NCBI GenBank assembly: GCA_949825065.1
Contig: OX463849.1
Coordinates: 38,903,852 to 38,967,851 of the forward strand
Length of the DNA: 64,000 nt
Source of the DNA: Odontocerum albicorne
Taxonomy: Eukaryota; Arthropoda; Insecta; Trichoptera; Odontoceridae
Direction of reading: 5' to 3'
A program made the translations under genes and the position numbers. Under the pieces are notes generated by a model, which was given only the letters and a program-made list of their open reading frames with translations, ran no database searches and was not told the origin of the DNA. Within the stretch, counting starts at the first letter, position 1, and each line of letters starts with the position of its first letter. Of the stretch, positions 10,740 to 22,186 are shown in pieces.

Positions 10740-11130
10740 CTATTTATATACTCGTATAACACGCCTGTACGAGTAAAGACGCATACGCGACAAATCATAA
10801 AGCAAAGCCCATGCCCTGTTAACGTCAAACAAAAGGGATGGCGACACTAAATGCCCGATTCCGCCGCTACAATGGACCCCCATAAATTACAGTGAATTTC
10901 CACCGAGCCCCTCTCACGCAGAGAGAGAGAGTGTGGCGATTATGAAGTTAAGAGACGAAACAATCCCAAGAAAGCCATGTTTGAAGTTAAATGTCGGCCA
11001 TTTGCGGCTCGCATGATTTGTGGCCTGCCGTTTTACACCACCGCAAAAGGTCGCGAAAATCAAATTCATTATCTTTTTTTAAAACCACGCCAAGTCGTGG
11101 CCTTCTCGAAGTAGCTAGAACAAGTAGATA
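10740..11130. other. GC-richer block, unidentified
   Basis: Between 10760 and 11100 the base composition rises clearly (aatgcccgattccgccgcta, caccgagcccctctcacg). A short GA run lies at 10920-10931. No open frame with a domain is present. A conserved enhancer, an alternative 5' exon or an unknown repeat are all possible. Two copies of the octamer TACTCGTA/TACGAGTA sit at its left edge (10749, 10768). Confidence 0.3.
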
Positions 11131-11274
11131 TCCATATTTTACAAATAATACACCCAACTATCGTTCGTTCTTCAAAATCTGTTCGAATTGACCCAGTCAC
11201 AAATTCGGTGTTTTAATTCGTTAATTAAATTATTTCGTGTAAAAAAAATATACCGATCGATCATCGTTCAAAAA

Positions 11275-11575
11275 AAATATTTCCACACATACTTTCAAAC
11301 TGTTTCCCTAGTGGAAAAGGACAGAACGCTAGACGTATCCTATCCCGACACATATATTTCGCATCTTTCACATCCATACACTTGATCAAACTCCTACCAA
11401 CACTCCGAATTCTTACATATCCTCCTTTTAAAATATAATTATCTTGATCTAACGACACTTTCCTTGATCTTCCTTCCCCTCGCCTTCCACTCACATTTGG
11501 ACTGTATTTTATTTTGTCTTCCTTCATTCATTCGTTCCACGCGCCAAAACCATCTCAAAAGTGTTCTTCTTTCCG
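11275..11575 (-). pseudogene. LINE reverse-transcriptase C-terminal fragment
   Basis: On the minus strand, frames joined loosely show LRWFWRVERMNE near 11550, then SGRRGEGRSRKVSLDQ, then IKCMDVKDAKYMCRDR. This is the order of the C-terminal tail of a common insect non-LTR retrotransposon (LRWFGHVERM, GRPRKVWLDQ, KRCMDVxxAxxxCRDR). Frameshifts and altered residues mark it as dead. It belongs with the copies at 12830, 21305, 37110, 44825, 48930, 55400 and 58950. Confidence 0.75.
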
Positions 11576-11757
11576 AGTAAAAATATTTTGAACTTTTTTT
11601 CATAATATCTTGTCGAAAAAGTGTATTTTACATATTCATAGACTATCGCTAGTCATAAAGCTAAAAGAGTTCAATTTTATTCGTGGAGAAATTCAGTATT
11701 CGGCATTCATAGAGAGCGAATTGGATAAAATTTGGATGTAATTTCAGGCTTCACTTT

Positions 11758-11943
11758 GTGCTGCCTGACGCGATGGGTTTTGACTTTGTAGGCTACAAAT
11801 TCGAGCGATGCCGCCGCGGGCTGCGATTTTGTGATAGTTTTCGGCACGACAGATACCCATACTGGGTTTCTGTACACTCGAAATTGCTTTTACAAGTCAA
11901 ACAACCTATTATGGATCAGTTCAATTCAGGCGTTTCAAAATAA
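11758..11943 (+). other. Orphan 61-codon frame in a GC-rich patch
   Basis: GC is locally raised (gcgatgccgccgcgggctgc near 11807). The frame is open for 61 codons with no recognisable motif. Its start is preceded by ggatgtaatttcag, a fair 3' splice site, but no strong donor follows. It could be a lone exon or a conserved non-coding block. Confidence 0.2.
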
Positions 11944-12144
11944 ATTAAATGTAAATGTCAACGAAAAATTATTTTTCTTATTCATTCTACCGATTCAAAG
12001 TTATTTTTTTCATATCACAATTTTTATATTCTTATAACAGCTGTATTCTCGCAGTCGTTCCCTTCGAATCCTTAAGCTCAAATAATTTTAGTTTTTGTAA
12101 TATTTTCGAACATTCAATAAAAGCTGGTTGATTATTGAGTTAGA

Positions 12145-12200
12145 GCGAGGAGAGTCTGCCCTCTAAACTTCCCTTGAGGAGAGTCTGCTCTCTAAACAGT
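12145..12200 (+). repeat. Short direct duplication
   Basis: gaggagagtctgccctctaaa and gaggagagtctgctctctaaac follow each other 27 bp apart, with one difference. Each contains the complementary pieces agag and ctct. Confidence 0.6.
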
Positions 12201-12221
12201 GCTATATAAATTTTCCTTCTA

Positions 12222-12440
12222 TTATGTTATTATTGTATTGTATTACACTTTCGTTGTAGTAACAATACAACCTGGCGGCCTAATCACATGTGCCGATCTC
12301 TTTTAACAAACCAGAAATATGTAAAAGATGGCTTAAATGAAAACCATATCATTTAAAAAAATCGAAGTTCGAACGGTAATTGAGCTTGCAACCCCCAGGT
12401 CAGAACACAGAGCATCTATCTTACTAACTAGGTCACGGAG
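12222..12440 (-). mobile_element. tRNA-derived SINE, minus strand
   Basis: Reading the minus strand: cgacctccgtgacctagtta (A box region, about 12440-12420), then ggggttgcaagctcaattacc in the B-box position, then the body ttaagccatcttttac, then the tail aggttgtattgttactacaa and cgaaagtgtaatacaatac ending near 12235. The parts are in the family's order. The B box is too decayed to be active. Confidence 0.7.
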
Positions 12441-12829
12441 GTCGAAAATAAAAAATTACTAATGGTTTGAATGAACTGAAAGGACATTCATGAAATACTG
12501 TATTTTTCATATCGTTTCTTTTTCATTATCATAATCACGATTTCTCCTGTTTAAATAATTATATTTCACTATTATCTCTTGCCGTTCTTGACGCTGTTGT
12601 CACATTTGTACGTGAGCTTTTTAATTTGGTCAATACATCTCATCGTCAAGTGAGCTTTTCCTCACCTTCCAGACACTCTTCCCAGGACAATTAATATTTA
12701 TAAACTTTCAGGAACCTTCGTATTGTTTGACACATAAGTACTACACGTATATATATTATAAAAAAAATTCAGCGAGAGAATAAGTTGCGACAGACTTACA
12801 AAACGAATACGTACATACAATTGTTTGTA
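12441..12829. other. No recognised gene
   Basis: AT-rich sequence with no identifiable feature. Confidence 0.4.
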
Positions 12830-13015
12830 TTGAATGGAGGACAAGGTAGATCGATGAAACATTGGAAGGAGATTGTTGGATAGTTGAAGAAAAGAATAAG
12901 ATATAGAGATGTGAATGAGGCAAAAGCTGTAGATGTGAATAAAGTGATGATATATGGTATGTTTCCTCTGCCAACAACAAAAGGGGCATGGCGTGATGGT
13001 ATATGCGTTATCAGA
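12830..13015 (+). pseudogene. LINE 3'-end fragment
   Basis: The plus strand reads like a heavily mutated copy of the family tail: a GQGRSMKHWKEIV-like segment in place of GRPRKVWLDQV, then RYRDVNEAKAVDVN, then MFPLPTTKGAW and gcgtgatggtatatgcg. The terminal gtgatggtatatg matches the end of the copy at 37110-37380 (gtgtgatggtatgtatg). Confidence 0.55.
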
Positions 13016-14055
13016 AAATATGTTGAATTAAAATTTCATAAATAAGACTTTCAATCGTATAATATCGAAAAATTTCATGTTGCATTTTTTTATTGTTAAG
13101 TATTTTTTGACAAAAAATCCAACTTTATCCCTCAGCCCTTGAACGTTTACATTAGCACTGAAAGGTAGCAAATAAAAGTGGAGCGTAGCAAGCTAAGGCG
13201 GTCGACGACAGGAAACACTGGCTGTGCTCAACGGGAATACTGGCCAAATATGAGGCAGTTTTCCTCGTATATTCTTTCCTCTATATCTCTTTACTGTCGC
13301 AGTAATCGGTTACCGCTCTTCCTGCACTCTCCAAACACAAGGGTTTGTAAAGGAACAATGTAGAAAAGATGTTCAGAACTGAGTTATTGGATAATACTTA
13401 GGACATCGCTTTGTTTTATTTGATATCATGAAATCAGTTTGTGTTACCGCTAAGATATCTCAATAATACAAGGAAAAATGAATGAGAGATGAGGACAATA
13501 GTGTATCCTTACATTTGATCGATGGAAATATTTAAAATAAAAATAAAACAAAATAACTATTTTTCGTATTCGAAAAAAAAAATTATACGGCCGATACTTG
13601 TAATAAGACATTTTGAAAAAAAAATATGATGTTTGAAATGCAGTTTTTTTAAAACTTTACTTAGAACGAAAAGGCTCATTTTTCCGAATAAACTTAATTT
13701 GTTTTGCAATCGAATATATGTAAAAATTTACCCCCCCGAAAATGTAATTGAACAAAAAATAAAAATAGCCACGTACAGTGTTCAAAGTTATTGACATTTT
13801 CCATTATTATTTTAACTAAAACCTATTGAGTTATAAATTGTATTCATGTCACACGTAAATTGAAATCAAAGACAACACGACAAAATAAACCTTTTTCCGA
13901 AGTATGTTATGACGTCAGTATTCTACCTGCCTGTTCAGTCGGTCGAGAAATTTCGGACAGGAATAAATATAGTACAACCCACCCCTTTTTTCCCCAAGAA
14001 CTGGACACAAAAATAGCTTTATATTTCCAGTAATTTAAAAAAAAAATGTTTATTT
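13016..14055. other. AT-rich sequence without recognised gene
   Basis: A GC-richer stretch at 13170-13330 is open for 61 codons with no domain. The remainder is AT-rich with homopolymer runs. No mobile-element termini are seen. Confidence 0.45.
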
Positions 14056-14524
14056 TAAAATTAATTGTATGTATCAAAATAACTTCAAACGAAGTACTCA
14101 CAGGACAAATAGTAAGGTAAAAAAATTAATTAATTGTATGTATCAAAATAACTTCAAACGAAGTACTCACAGGACAAATAGTAAGGTAAAAAAATTAATT
14201 AATTGTATGTATCAAAATAACTTCAAACGAAGTACTCACAGGACAAATAGTAAGGTAAAAAAATTGATTAATTGTATGTATCAAAATAACTTCAAACGAA
14301 GTACTCACAGGACAAATAGTAAGGTAAAAAAATTGATTAATTGTATGTATCAAAATAACTTCAAACGAAGTACTCACAGGACAAATAGTAAGGTAAAAAA
14401 ATTAATTAATTGTATGTATCAAAATAACTTCAAACGAAGTACTCACAGGACAAATAGTAAGGTAAAAAAATTAATTAATTGTATGTATCAAAATAACTTC
14501 AAACGAAGTACTCACAGGACAAAT
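14056..14524 (+). repeat. 69-bp minisatellite, left part (7 copies)
   Basis: Unit starts (atgtatcaaaataac) are at 14069, 14138, 14207, 14276, 14345, 14414 and 14483, an exact 69-bp period. Each unit carries acttcaaacgaagt, a 5-bp-arm palindrome, and cacaggacaaatagtaagg. The copies are nearly identical. Because 69 is divisible by three, a long open frame runs through them; it is an artefact of the repeat. The array is interrupted after the seventh unit by a LINE and resumes at 16635. Confidence 0.95.
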
Positions 14525-16634
14525 TATTATTATTATCCTAAGCTCGACAGCCCTGGGTGGGCCTTGGCTGAATCCAGGAGCTTCCTCCATTATTGTCTGT
14601 TTGATGCCCTTATTCTCCAATTTCTCACTGGCAACACCGATGCATCCGTGTTGACACTGTCCATCCATCGCATTTTGGGCCTTCCTGGTCTTCTACGTCC
14701 CTGTGTTACTGAGAGCGTGAGGCGTTTTGTAGGGTTGTCGTCGTCCATTCTGATTATGTGACCAGCCCATCTCAAGCGCCCTACTCTGACGGATCCGATC
14801 ACATCGGGCTCTTTATAGATATCATATAGCTCTCGGTTATATCGACGACGCCAACCATTGTGGTCTCTCACTGGGCCGTATATTGTCCTAAGAACCCTTC
14901 TTTCAAATGCTGCGATGGACCCTTCAGTGTGTTTTGTCATCACCCAGGTTTCAGAGGCATATGTGAGGACTGGTTTGATCAGAGTCTTGTACAATAGTGT
15001 TTTTGTGGTTCTTCGCAGTAATTTGGATCTTAACTGTTTTTGGAGAGCGTAGTAACATCGGTTTGCTGCCATTATCCTTCTGTCAATTTCTTCTCGGGTG
15101 TTATTGTCACTGGTAACTGTTGAGCCTAAGTATGTAAATGAATTAACTATTTCAAAGTTGTAATTTGCAGCTGAGAAAACCTGGGGGTATGGATATGTGG
15201 TATTAGAAGCAATCATCAATTTTGTTTTATCTTCATTTATGACATGTCCCATTATTTTTGCTTTTTCCTCCAATGCTACAAACGCTTCACGGGTAGCTTC
15301 AAGTGACCGTCCCACAATATCTATGTCATCTGCATAGGCGAGTAGCTGAACTGACTTGTAGAATATAGTGCCTCTGGTATCTATTTTTGAGTCCCTTATC
15401 ACTTTTTCTAGAGCCACGTTAAATAGGAGACATGCCAAGGCATCTCCCTGTCGTAGGCCATTATATGTCTGGAATGGTTTTGAGAGGTCTTTGTCGATTC
15501 TTACTTTGGTTATGGTTGGGCTCATTGTTGCTCTTACAAGTCGTATCAGCTTATTTGGTATATTCAATTCGGACATTGCTTTATACAGTTCTTTTCTATT
15601 TATGCTGTCATAGGCCGCTTTGAAGTCAATAAACAAGTGGAAGGTGTCAATATTGTATTCTTGGCACTTTTCTAGTATTTGCCGTAGGCCGTGGATCTGG
15701 TCAGTTGTGCCTTTGCCTGCTGTGAAACCACATTGGTAGGTACCAATGATTTTCTCAGTGTATGTCGAGAGCCTTGAAAAGAGGATATTAGAGAGTATTT
15801 TATAAGCAGTATTCAGTAATGTTATGCCTCTGTAATTTTTGCAGTCCAACTGGTCTCCTTTTTTGTGTAGTGGGCACAGAACGCCCTGGGACCAGTCATC
15901 TGGTAGCGTCTCTGCATTCCAGATTTCAGTTATTATTTGATGTATTATCCTGATAAGAGGTTCTGGCGCATGTTTGTACAGTTCACTGGGGATGTTGTCT
16001 TCGCCAGGCGCTCTGTTATTTTTTAATTTCTTAAGAGCCAGTTGGACCTCCGTCAGTGTTGGTTCATTTATGTTAGTTTCATCAGGTGATTCTCTAGTTA
16101 GGGATTCGTCAATTGTTGGTTGGCTGCTTCCATTAAGTAATTCATCGAAATGCTCCACCCACCTCTCCAGTATCGCATTGTTATCACTAACAATAAGGCC
16201 TTGCTTGTTTCTGCATGCGGTAGTTTTGGGTTTGAAGACCTTTCTAAGCGAATTGGTTTGGCGGTAAAGTTCTCGGGTGTTATGCTGTTGGTGTAAATAT
16301 TCTATTTTCTTTATTTCTCCTTTTTCGTGCTCACGTTTTTTTTTTTTGTGTATCCGTTTTTCCTCTCGTCTGAGATTTTGGTAGGTTTCCTTTGCCGCTC
16401 TGGTGGAATGTTTACTAATCATGTTTAGATATGCTGTGTTTTTATTGTTGGTGACTGTACGGCATTCATCGTCAAACCATTCATTTCTTTTACTATTATT
16501 ATGGTATCCCAGTGTGTCTTCAGCTGTTTTCATGATGAGTTCCTTGCACCGTGTCCATCTCTCATTCAATGCTGAACCCTGTTGTGTATCATTTTGTATT
16601 CTTTCCGTTATCTGTTGGCAAAAAGCTTCAGAAT
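14525..16634 (-). mobile_element. 5'-truncated non-LTR retrotransposon with 13-bp target duplication
   Basis: The element lies on the minus strand inside the 69-bp minisatellite. Its 3' end is at the low-coordinate side and consists of a TAA-type tail (tattattattattatcc as read on plus, from 14525). The flanking 13-mer tcacaggacaaat occurs at 14512-14524 and 16635-16647, so the boundaries are exact. About 2.1 kb is present; the endonuclease is missing, as expected from incomplete reverse transcription starting at the 3' end. The trinucleotide tail and the sequence type suggest an RTE-like or related clade, but the clade call is from memory of family features only. Confidence 0.93.
14590..16634 (-). 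pseudogene. Reverse transcriptase of the inserted LINE, truncated and with one nonsense codon
   Basis: About 680 uninterrupted codons. In order: a lysine/arginine-rich linker (residues ~90-115), reverse-transcriptase fingers with NYRGITLL (~270-277), FIDFKAAYD carrying the first catalytic Asp (~338-346), GLRQGDAL (~396-403), and YADD with the catalytic Asp pair (~437-440). Then come the thumb and a C-terminal tail with RWAGHIIRM (~625-633) and GRRRPGRPKMRW (~649-660). A TAA at 14590-14592 interrupts the frame. Eighteen further codons (WRKLLDSAKAHPGL...) follow in the same frame to a TAA that is the first repeat of the 3' tail, so the stop is a nonsense mutation near the end. The 5' end, including the endonuclease, is absent. 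The catalytic residues are intact, so the copy is young. Readings with a start inside the flanking repeat are not genuine. Confidence 0.9.
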
Positions 16635-16793
16635 CACAGGACAAATAGTAAGGTAAAAAAATTAATTAATTGTATGTATCAAAATAACTTCAAACGAAGT
16701 ACTCACAGGACAAATAGTAAGGTAAAAATTAATTGTATGTATCAAAATAACTTCAAACGAAGTACTCACAGGACAAATAGTAAGGTAAAAAAA
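16635..16793 (+). repeat. 69-bp minisatellite, right part
   Basis: The array resumes with the second copy of the target duplication (16635-16647), then two more units. The first has the usual poly-A stretch; the second is shortened by about 6 bp in the aaaaaattaattaatt segment. It ends near 16793 with agtaaggtaaaaaaaactc. The uninterrupted ancestral array therefore had about nine units. Confidence 0.9.
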
Positions 16794-17500
16794 ACTCAAC
16801 GGTAGGTTCATATAATTACTCAAATGACCTTTTAAATAGAAAAATACAACAATGATAATAAAAGTCAATATTGACACGTAAGCAGTGCTATGAAATACAA
16901 AAAAGGTAAACCCAGTACAAGAGGAGTATAAAAAAGCAAACATTTAAGATTTAATTAATTCATCCCGGTAAGAATATTATCGCGGAATAAAATATCTTGC
17001 CTAGAAGAATCACAAGTAATGTGTACCCTCTTACGATCTGATTTAGTTCAAGATTGTTGAAATATATAAAAATTAATAAATAAACGTTATATCAACTAAG
17101 CCACGGAGGGCGGTATTATTCCTACCCTCTTGTCTCATCATAATTATTTGGAGGTTTGTTATTTTATTCGAATAATTAAGAAGTATTTCGGGCAATGAAA
17201 TTCGCTAGATGTATCATGTACACATAATCACTAAAATAGTTTTCTCATAGTCCGGAATCATAATACAAAACTAACATAAGAAAAAAAAATCTAGTTTTTT
17301 CTCGTAATTATTAAAATACACGAAAATACTAAATTTGAAACACCACGTAACAACAACGAATACACGACGAATTAGAGAATAAAAACAATCTCAACTGTAG
17401 GCTTTTAAAAACGATGAAAAAGTGTTATTAATCGAATAAGAACAAATATTTTTCAACTGTTTGAAAATTATAATGGAAAAGGAAATCTCTTTCCAGAATG
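16794..17500. other. AT-rich; SINE head scrap at ~17087-17115
   Basis: At 17093-17112 the plus strand reads aactaagccacggagggcgg, the reverse of the SINE head (cctccgtggcttagttga). No B box or tail accompanies it. Nothing else is recognised. Confidence 0.4.
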
Positions 17501-17880
17501 TCGCAGCATAATGAGTGCGTAAGCAGTGCTGTCCACCCCTCCCGGCCCCGGTCTTATTTCACTGAAAAACAATTTGGAAATTAACGCGAAAACTTCAAGG
17601 GATCGCGCCCCTTCAAATGTTTTTCTAGTGCGCTAAAAGGCGCGGGACTCCGACTGGACGGAATATCTCAAAGCGTAATTTGCAGGAATGTTTTATGTTC
17701 CGTAAGTGATAAGGAGAAAGTGTACAACCCATTTCATTGTGTGAACTCAGGACCCGATAAGGGGATGTTATAATACTTAGGAAAAACGTTGATTCAAAAT
17801 GATAACGGATAATGAGGTTAATAAATGTTGCTAGATGGGAAAAAGAGGAATCCGGAAGAAATCCTAAATCATTCAAGGAG
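17501..17880. other. GC-richer patch, unidentified
   Basis: Stretches such as cacccctcccggccccggtc (17535) and gcgcgggactccgactgg (17640) stand out from the AT-rich background. A minus-strand frame of 83 codons crosses it without recognisable motifs. Confidence 0.25.
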
Positions 17881-19110
17881 AAAAGTTTTATTCCGGAATA
17901 TTAACAAAAAATAATGGGAGTGATGTGATATTTCATAACTCAACAACGCTATAAAAGACATTTTTCAATTAGTTATATTTATATTCAAGACCCATCAAAT
18001 TCGGTATCATCAAATGATGACACCCATTTTGATATCATCAAAGCGTCATAGTTTGTCATTGTTCACTCACTCACCCATTAAAGCGACTTTTCACAACAAC
18101 TCGTATATTTAACAAGAAATTGTACGATCAATGGACAGGAATTTGTCTCATTACCCGACTCCTGCAATAAAGTTCAGCGTAGCTGAAATTTTGCTGATGC
18201 AAACAGCTATTTCGTACTTTTATCGAACTTATATTGTTTTATCTTAAATAAACGAGAGAAAATATGGGTCTTTGAAAATGTTCTTTTCTCGATTCTTCAG
18301 TCGATTACGATTTCAATAATACGTTTTTTTCTAGTTTATGAACCTTGCAAAAACACAGAAGGGTGATATTTAAAAACAATGAGTTCGCTCAGAATACTGA
18401 TGAATAAGAAAAATAACGATTTTCACTATTTCAGCAGTTTCTGTTTATTTTTCAAACATGAAATAAATCGAACATTGCAACTAATGCCGGCTCGATTTGA
18501 TGCTATATATACCATTTCATTTATATTTTGACAATATATTTTTTTTCAATATATGCATAACGTTTTTGAAGTAGGTTATATTGATCGTGGATGTAAGGAA
18601 TGGTTGAATAAGTTCAATTATATCAAATGTGCTAAATATGTATTGTGCTATAATACCTGCAAATCGAACCACATTGTTTTTTTTTCGTTAATAAAGTATT
18701 CTTTAATACAAATATTTACCATAAGCTTTACCTATATAATACTATTTTTTCTCATAAGAAAAAATCTAATTTATATATATAAACTAACTTAATTCTAATT
18801 TCCTAAATATCACCTTATTTTTAATAAATACAACCATGTATTTTACGTATGAATAATTATTAATTTTATAAAATTATTAAATCAAATTGAGAAAGAATTT
18901 TAAAAAACCATCCAGATTTTTCATAAGCATAGATAGCGACGCATTCTATGAAGAAAAATATGAGCTTTAAGTGCCAGTATGATAAATTTATACGTGTTTT
19001 GATTTCAAAACTATTTTCAGTATTAAAAAGTCATTTTTCAAGCAAATAACTAATGAATTATAAAACACAATTAAATGAATCCGACAAAGTAAATTCATAC
19101 TTCATATTTC
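17881..19110. other. AT-rich intron-like sequence
   Basis: Nothing identified beyond short local repeats of atcatcaaa near 17995-18045. No splice-quality exon or mobile element. Confidence 0.45.
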
Positions 19111-19470
19111 ATGGATAAACTGGAAGAATCGCTTCACCCTCGTCTGCTTCATGTACGATCATTTGTAAAAATGCCACCGAGAATTTCAATTTCCCCGATA
19201 ATCTGCCCTCGTGGGGTGAGAACTGATTTGTTTGTTTTGAATGACTCAATTATACCGTGCGCTCGATTTAACAGGCTATGCCGGGAGAATAATACGATTG
19301 CTAAAACTGCAAAAGGAGAGATGTCAAACTCGCGATAAGAAATCAGCAATACTTTGAATTATTGCCAACGAAAAATAAGATGCCTTGGTATCGTGATGCC
19401 AGGTAATTAATTCAATATCAAATCTTGAAACGATTTCCCCGCTGTCTTATCGCGGCGGTGGAATTTTATT
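19111..19470. other. GC-richer block open on both strands
   Basis: The plus strand (19111-19338) and minus strand (19149-19349) each carry 66-75 open codons. The minus strand also has a good 3' splice site just upstream (catctctccttttgcag, about 19330-19314), but no GTRAGT donor follows within the frame. I cannot call an exon. A conserved regulatory block is a reasonable alternative. Confidence 0.25.
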
Positions 19471-20700
19471 TATCTTAAAGTGCATTTTCACCGAGCAAGT
19501 GGTCTTTTGATATGTTTAAATTTTTACTAACAGTTCAATAGTCGAATGTGATATGTAAGGAATTAAAAATTTATTAACTAGAAAGCTTTAATAACACTCG
19601 CCCAGTAAAAATGCGCGTCGAAATAGCCGATCAAAGCTACTGTTGGTATCGTATGTGATGTTTCATTTCTAATATAAAACATGTGTAAATGTATATAACG
19701 TTACTAAATATAATTTAATATTCAAATACTTCTAAATAATCATAATAACATGCATTTGTAACATTTTTTTAAGCAAACGCGTTAGAATTTCAACATGCAT
19801 AGAAAAATTAAATGATTATTTACATTATTCGCGACATTTTTCAGATTCGTATCCCCTATTGTACTGGTAGGGTTATATCTGACGCAATATACAATTTTCC
19901 AGAAGACTTCTCCTCTCGTGTCGCTTAAGACGGAAATCATGCACGAAAATTGACGGATAATAGAAGAATTTTCAAAGTGCTGCTTAATATATTGAAACGA
20001 GGAGGAAAACGTAATAAAATCAATTGTTGACTTTTATTTATAATAAAGTATTCATTTCAGAATTATTGAAAATTGTACATTAAAAATAAGTTTAAAAAAA
20101 TAAAATAATATAAATAGCACGATTGAGACAACTTCAACGACTCAACCTAAACAATTCTCATAAATTTCGCCTTATCTTGAATAATCGTAAAATATTTTCA
20201 AATTATTGAAAGTTGCAGGTGATTGAAACAACAAAATACATTGAGAAAAAAAATTACGAACTGTAATAATTTTAATGTAAATAGGACAACAAACAAGGGA
20301 AAAATAAATCTTATTTCGACACCTTAATAAAGTTTCTAAATAAAACGAATATTTCATAACATTTAAGAATATTGTTATTTCATGTATTTTCCATTATATT
20401 TATGCTAAAAAGTTTAATCAAATATTTAAATTCCAATTCGAAATAAAACCTCTAAATAAAATGTTTAAATTGAAACTTTATTATTATAACTATAATTTAA
20501 ACATAATTAACTTAATTTCGAAAAGACAACACACAAGTCATTCATGGATAATTTAATTTAATAAGGTGTGTAGATTGATGAAGAACCTCTTAGATTATAT
20601 ATATATATATATACAAATATTGAATGAATAAATATTAGATATAGATATTATGAGAAGGCCAAACTACCAGTAGGAGATAAATGTTAATATATCGATACGA
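19471..20700. other. AT-rich sequence, nothing recognised
   Basis: A short TA run lies at about 20597-20614. No coding or mobile features were found. Confidence 0.45.
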
Positions 20701-20753
20701 TCCAGAAGTTTCGTGTTATCAGTTTGGTACGTGTATTATAAATAATAGATAAG

Positions 20754-20759
20754 AGAGGG

Positions 20760-20796
<37 letters not shown>
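20754..20796 (+). repeat. GA microsatellite
   Basis: An almost uninterrupted (GA)n tract of about 40 bp. The Ser/Leu-rich minus-strand frames across it are repeat artefacts. Two related segments, ggagctgcaaacacc (20856) and ggagttgcaaacaca (20920), follow within 150 bp. Confidence 0.9.
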
Positions 20797-20799
<3 letters not shown>

Positions 20800-21304
20800 G
20801 GAGTGTGTTGTGTGTATAGGCAGGCACGCCTGTGATACATTATAATAGCGCGGGAGGAGCTGCAAACACCCAGCTTGGCTATGAGCTTGCAATAATAATG
20901 AGCGCCACTGAAATATGAGTGGAGTTGCAAACACAATAATCTAAATCTCTCAACCGCCTGCCTGGTTGTGGGTGACTGCAGGACTCTAAGATTTTTAAGA
21001 TGATCAAAAAAATAAAAAAAAACATGTTACGACTACACTTACAAGCGGGATAGAATTATTCAAATGTATGTCTCTGTTGCATCCAAAATAAAAGTACGAG
21101 ATTAGCGCGATCATCTTAGTAATGGTTGATGGTATAGACTATAGAGGCTTTCAAGATGATTTTTAAGTTCACACAACTTGACACACTCGATCATAATATT
21201 GAAAGGTCACTACTAAATGGCACCAGAAATATTTCAAAACAGAATAGTAATTCGTTTAAAGTAACTTTTAAACGATTTTATTAGATTTGTTTATTTATAA
21301 TAAA

Positions 21305-21727
21305 CACCACCATGCCATGCCCCTATTGAGGTACGCAGAGAGAACAGATATCCACTTCATTAAATACTGGCACACATATTTCGCATCTGCCCCGTCATAC
21401 ATTTGTCCTATTTGAAAGACTTGAACTCGTCCATCTTTCAGATTTGATTAATTTGGTCGTACCACGTTTTTTAGAACTTTTCAAATTTCTAGTACTCCCC
21501 GTAGATATTATGTATAATAAAGCACTAATTATTTCTACGTAGTCGAACCATTTTAATATTCCTTCATATTACGCACTGTATTTTCTTTGAATCCGTATTA
21601 TTTCATATGTCCTTACTCCTTATTATATCCTACATTTTTTACACACATTCATTTATACCGCATTCATCTTGCTTTCATCACTTTTTTGTCACGTCCAAGT
21701 TTCGCACCCGTATCCTAATGATGGGAT
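21305..21727 (-). pseudogene. LINE reverse-transcriptase C-terminal fragment, interrupted by an LTR
   Basis: On the minus strand, starting just beside the LTR, the sequence gives a GYGCETWT-like motif (family consensus YGSETW) near 21720-21697. The decayed 3' tail follows, with remnants of the CMDV-type segment and the end tctctctgcgtacctcaat near 21340-21320. Many frameshifts. The solo LTR at 21728 is inserted directly at its upstream edge. Confidence 0.65.
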
Positions 21728-22182
21728 TGTAGGATACCTACCTAAATAAATATTTAATTGTCAAAATAAATAAGTGAATTGTTAAACATAATTAAATTAA
21801 ATTAATTATTGTTAAAATAGTAAACATACAGGGTCAATGACCGATGAAGTATTTACAGATTGTCACACGCTAGGAACAACAACAATGTTTACTATTTTAT
21901 AGTATTTGCGACCTGTCTAGCCATCTACGAATACAAATAAATGTCTACCCGCCAATGCACGCGCTAGAGTAAGACAGAATATGTATCGCGAACTGGTTCA
22001 CTCATTTGTATAAATTACCCGCGTGCCGAGAAATAAATATAGATTATTGTTCATTCAACTGTCAAGACTTGTTATTGATTGCTCGCTGTCCACTTTCGCT
22101 TTCATCCGCATTCTTGAGTATTTATATTTAAATAAATACAAATCAAAATCATCACGACTTATAAATCAAGCAACCCGCTATA
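21728..22182 (+). mobile_element. Solo LTR with 4-bp target duplication
   Basis: A 455-bp LTR starting TGTAGGATACC and ending CGCTATA (mutated from CGCTACA in the other copy). It is nearly identical along its length to the LTR at 22914-23368. It is flanked by GGAT on both sides (21724-21727 and 22183-22186). No internal region follows, so this is the product of recombination between two LTRs of a former full element. Known of the family: 4-6 bp duplications are typical of Gypsy and BEL/Pao elements. Confidence 0.85.
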
Positions 22183-22186
22183 GGAT

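Noticed and set aside
14069..14761. 230-codon open frame with a 23-residue repeat
   Set aside because: The frame is open only because the 69-bp minisatellite unit is a multiple of three. Its end runs into the inverse strand of a LINE. Not a gene.
20719..20936. Overlapping Ser/Leu-rich minus-strand frames
   Set aside because: They are translations of a GA microsatellite and its flanks.
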